Source of the DNA: Nitriliruptoraceae bacterium
GTDB lineage: Bacteria; Actinomycetota; Nitriliruptoria; Nitriliruptorales; Nitriliruptoraceae
Direction: 5' to 3'
Assembly (NCBI GenBank): GCA_007131525.1
Contig: SLQK01000320.1
Location: forward strand, 1-6,747
DNA length: 6,747 nucleotides
Shown: positions 5,795-6,747 of the stretch, piece after piece
Layout: each line of letters starts with the position of its first letter
Position numbering within the stretch: position 1 is the stretch's first letter
Notes under the pieces: model-generated
What the model was told of the DNA's origin: nothing
The model's input: only the letters and a program-made list of their open reading frames with translations
Database searches by the model: none
Program-made: the position numbers and the translations under genes

Positions 5795-6747
5795 CCTCGC
5801 CGCCCGACGCGCCACCGCAGTCCGACGACGCCGAGCAGGAGCACCAGCACGCTGGCAAGGCTCGAGACGGCGGCGACCACGGGCAGCGGCTGCTGTCCCT
5901 CGTGGCGCAGCTGGGTGGCGACCAACGCGGCGTCGCCACGCTCGGCGGCTGCCAGCTGGCGTCCCGACTCGAGCACTGCCACCATGACCGCGGTCTCCTG
6001 CCCGTCGCGGTCGGCGATCGCGACCACCTCGGCGAGGGCGTCGGGGAGCTCCTCCGCCCCCTCGGCCAGCTCCCCGGCACCCGACGCGAGCTGGGCGCTG
6101 CCCTCGGCGAGCTCGCTGCTCCCCGCCGCCAGCTCCCCCGTGCCGTCAGCCACCTCGGCGCTGCCCCCGGCGATGCCCTCGGTCCCCGTCGCCAGCTCCC
6201 GGGAGCCTGCTGCCAGCTGCCCGCTGCCGGCGGCCAGCTCCCCGGAGGCACCGCTGAGCTGCCCGAGGCCACCCGCCAGCTCGTCGGCTCCACCGGCCAG
6301 GGCCGCCGACCCGCTCGCCAGCTCGTCCAGGCCCGACGACAGCGCCGCGTTGCCCTCGGCGAGCCCGGCCGCACCGTCGGCCAGCGCCACCGCACCGGCC
6401 GCGGCCCCTTCGAGGCCAGCGACGACCTCCGCGACCAACTGGAGTCCCGCACCGAGCTCGCCTGCCAGGGCGAGGGTGGCATCGGCCAGCGCGGTCAGCG
6501 TCGCCACCGCGATCGCGATCGGTGCGGCGGGATCGGTGGGATCGGTGGGGTCGGTGCCCTCGGGCACGGCGGCCGCCAGGCCGTCGCGGACCTCGGCGAT
6601 CCCCGCAGCCACCTCCTCGATCCCGGCGATGACGCCGTCGACATCCAGATCCGACCGGTCACCGCCGGCGACCGCGGTCAGCCCGTCGGCGAGGTCCCGC
6701 GCTCCGGCGGCCAGCTCGGCGCTGCCGGCCGCCAGCTCGGCGGCGGC
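5791..6747 (-). CDS. membrane-anchored X-X-X-Leu-X-X-Gly heptad-repeat protein, YhgE/Pip-like (5' partial)
   Basis: The frame is open to the right edge and the edge codons already form heptads, so the 5' end is outside the window; 318 residues are visible. Heptads with Leu or another aliphatic residue at one position and Gly three later occur at 5-29, around 46-56, and in an unbroken array of 17 from L122 to L234 (15 of 17 keep the Gly). This is the X-X-X-L-X-X-G repeat known from YhgE/Pip proteins and some MMPL-associated proteins. Between the blocks is a Thr-Asp-Pro linker (65-73). After the array comes a non-repeat segment (238-288), one membrane helix (about 289-309) and a basic R-W-R-V-G-R-R-G tail, placing the repeats outside the cytoplasm. 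The single C-terminal helix differs from typical YhgE/Pip, which ends in several helices. It is the first visible gene of a coupled block with TetR and MMPL genes, suggesting an extracytoplasmic partner of the transporter (inference). The visible part contains no lysine or cysteine. Confidence 0.85.
   Translation of the reverse strand, partial: AAAELAAGSAELAAGARDLADGLTAVAGGDRSDLDVDGVIAGIEEVAAGIAEVRDGLAAAVPEGTDPTDPTDPAAPIAIAVATLTALADATLALAGELGAGLQLVAEVVAGLEGAAAGAVALADGAAGLAEGNAALSSGLDELASGSAALAGGADELAGGLGQLSGASGELAAGSGQLAAGSRELATGTEGIAGGSAEVADGTGELAAGSSELAEGSAQLASGAGELAEGAEELPDALAEVVAIADRDGQETAVMVAVLESGRQLAAAERGDAALVATQLRHEGQQPLPVVAAVSSLASVLVLLLGVVGLRWRVGRRG
6037..6384 (-). repeat. degenerate 21-bp coding repeat array (17 heptads)
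   Basis: This is the DNA that encodes the uninterrupted heptad array, with one 21-base unit per heptad. Units share elements such as GAGCTGGC(C/G/A) on the minus strand but differ in detail. The repeat is therefore preserved mostly at protein level rather than being a recent exact duplication. Confidence 0.8.
6530..6556. repeat. 9-bp tandem repeat, three units
   Basis: GGATCGGTG is present at 6530-6538 and 6539-6547, and GGGTCGGTG at 6548-6556. In the gene it encodes the Thr-Asp-Pro triplets of the linker between heptad blocks. Copy number could vary by slippage without breaking the frame. Confidence 0.8.

Noticed and set aside
5795..5815. GTG at 5815 as the TetR start
   Set aside because: It would add seven Arg/Ala residues and a longer overlap; the ATG at 5794 gives an ATGA junction matching the GTGA junction of the next gene.
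5193..6482. Apparent upstream extension of the transporter into a 1405-residue protein
   Set aside because: The extra 430 codons are Arg/Ser/Trp-rich shadow sequence antiparallel in character to any known domain, and they overlap the well-supported TetR and heptad genes in another frame. MMPL homology begins at 5192 with a good ribosome binding site.
1..6747. CRISPR arrays, tRNA or rRNA genes, insertion sequences, phage genes
   Set aside because: None seen. The only arrays are coding heptad repeats and short GC-rich repeats without spacer structure; no transposase or integrase is encoded.

Overview
The window is very GC-rich throughout, uses GTG starts freely, and has strong G/C bias at third codon positions. 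Together with the gene families present this points to a high-GC actinomycete-type bacterium (Actinomycetota). I cannot place it in a genus. The two proteins of the transporter locus are acidic and contain no lysine that I can find, which would fit, but does not prove, a salt-adapted lineage.

Layout: (1) Bases 1-1299, plus strand: the 3' part of a cell-wall L,D-transpeptidase with two tandem PG_binding_4-type repeats followed by a YkuD catalytic domain; the start lies left of the window. (2) Bases 1300-1409: a convergent intergenic gap with short direct repeats and several GC-rich hairpins, probably a two-way termination region. (3) Bases 1410-2198, minus strand: an enoyl-CoA hydratase/isomerase (crotonase) family protein that lacks the first of the two classical catalytic glutamates. 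(4) Bases 2265-6747, minus strand: a tightly coupled three-gene block read right to left. It holds a membrane-anchored protein made largely of X-X-X-Leu-X-X-Gly heptads (5' end outside the window), a TetR-family repressor, and a 975-residue RND/MMPL-type transporter. Both gene junctions inside the block are 4-base stop/start overlaps (ATGA, GTGA).

The main interest is the coupled block. The extended glycine/leucine heptad domain is made as a separate membrane protein, the RND/MMPL pump is built asymmetrically (Asp-Tyr relay motif in the N-terminal half, Pro-Tyr in the C-terminal half), and a TetR regulator sits between them. A working model is a regulated envelope lipid or hydrophobic-compound exporter with a dedicated extracytoplasmic partner. 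The downstream crotonase gene, 66 bases away on the same strand, may link it to acyl-CoA metabolism. Substrate and partner roles are inference. The C-terminal tail of the transporter also shows a probable reading-frame problem.
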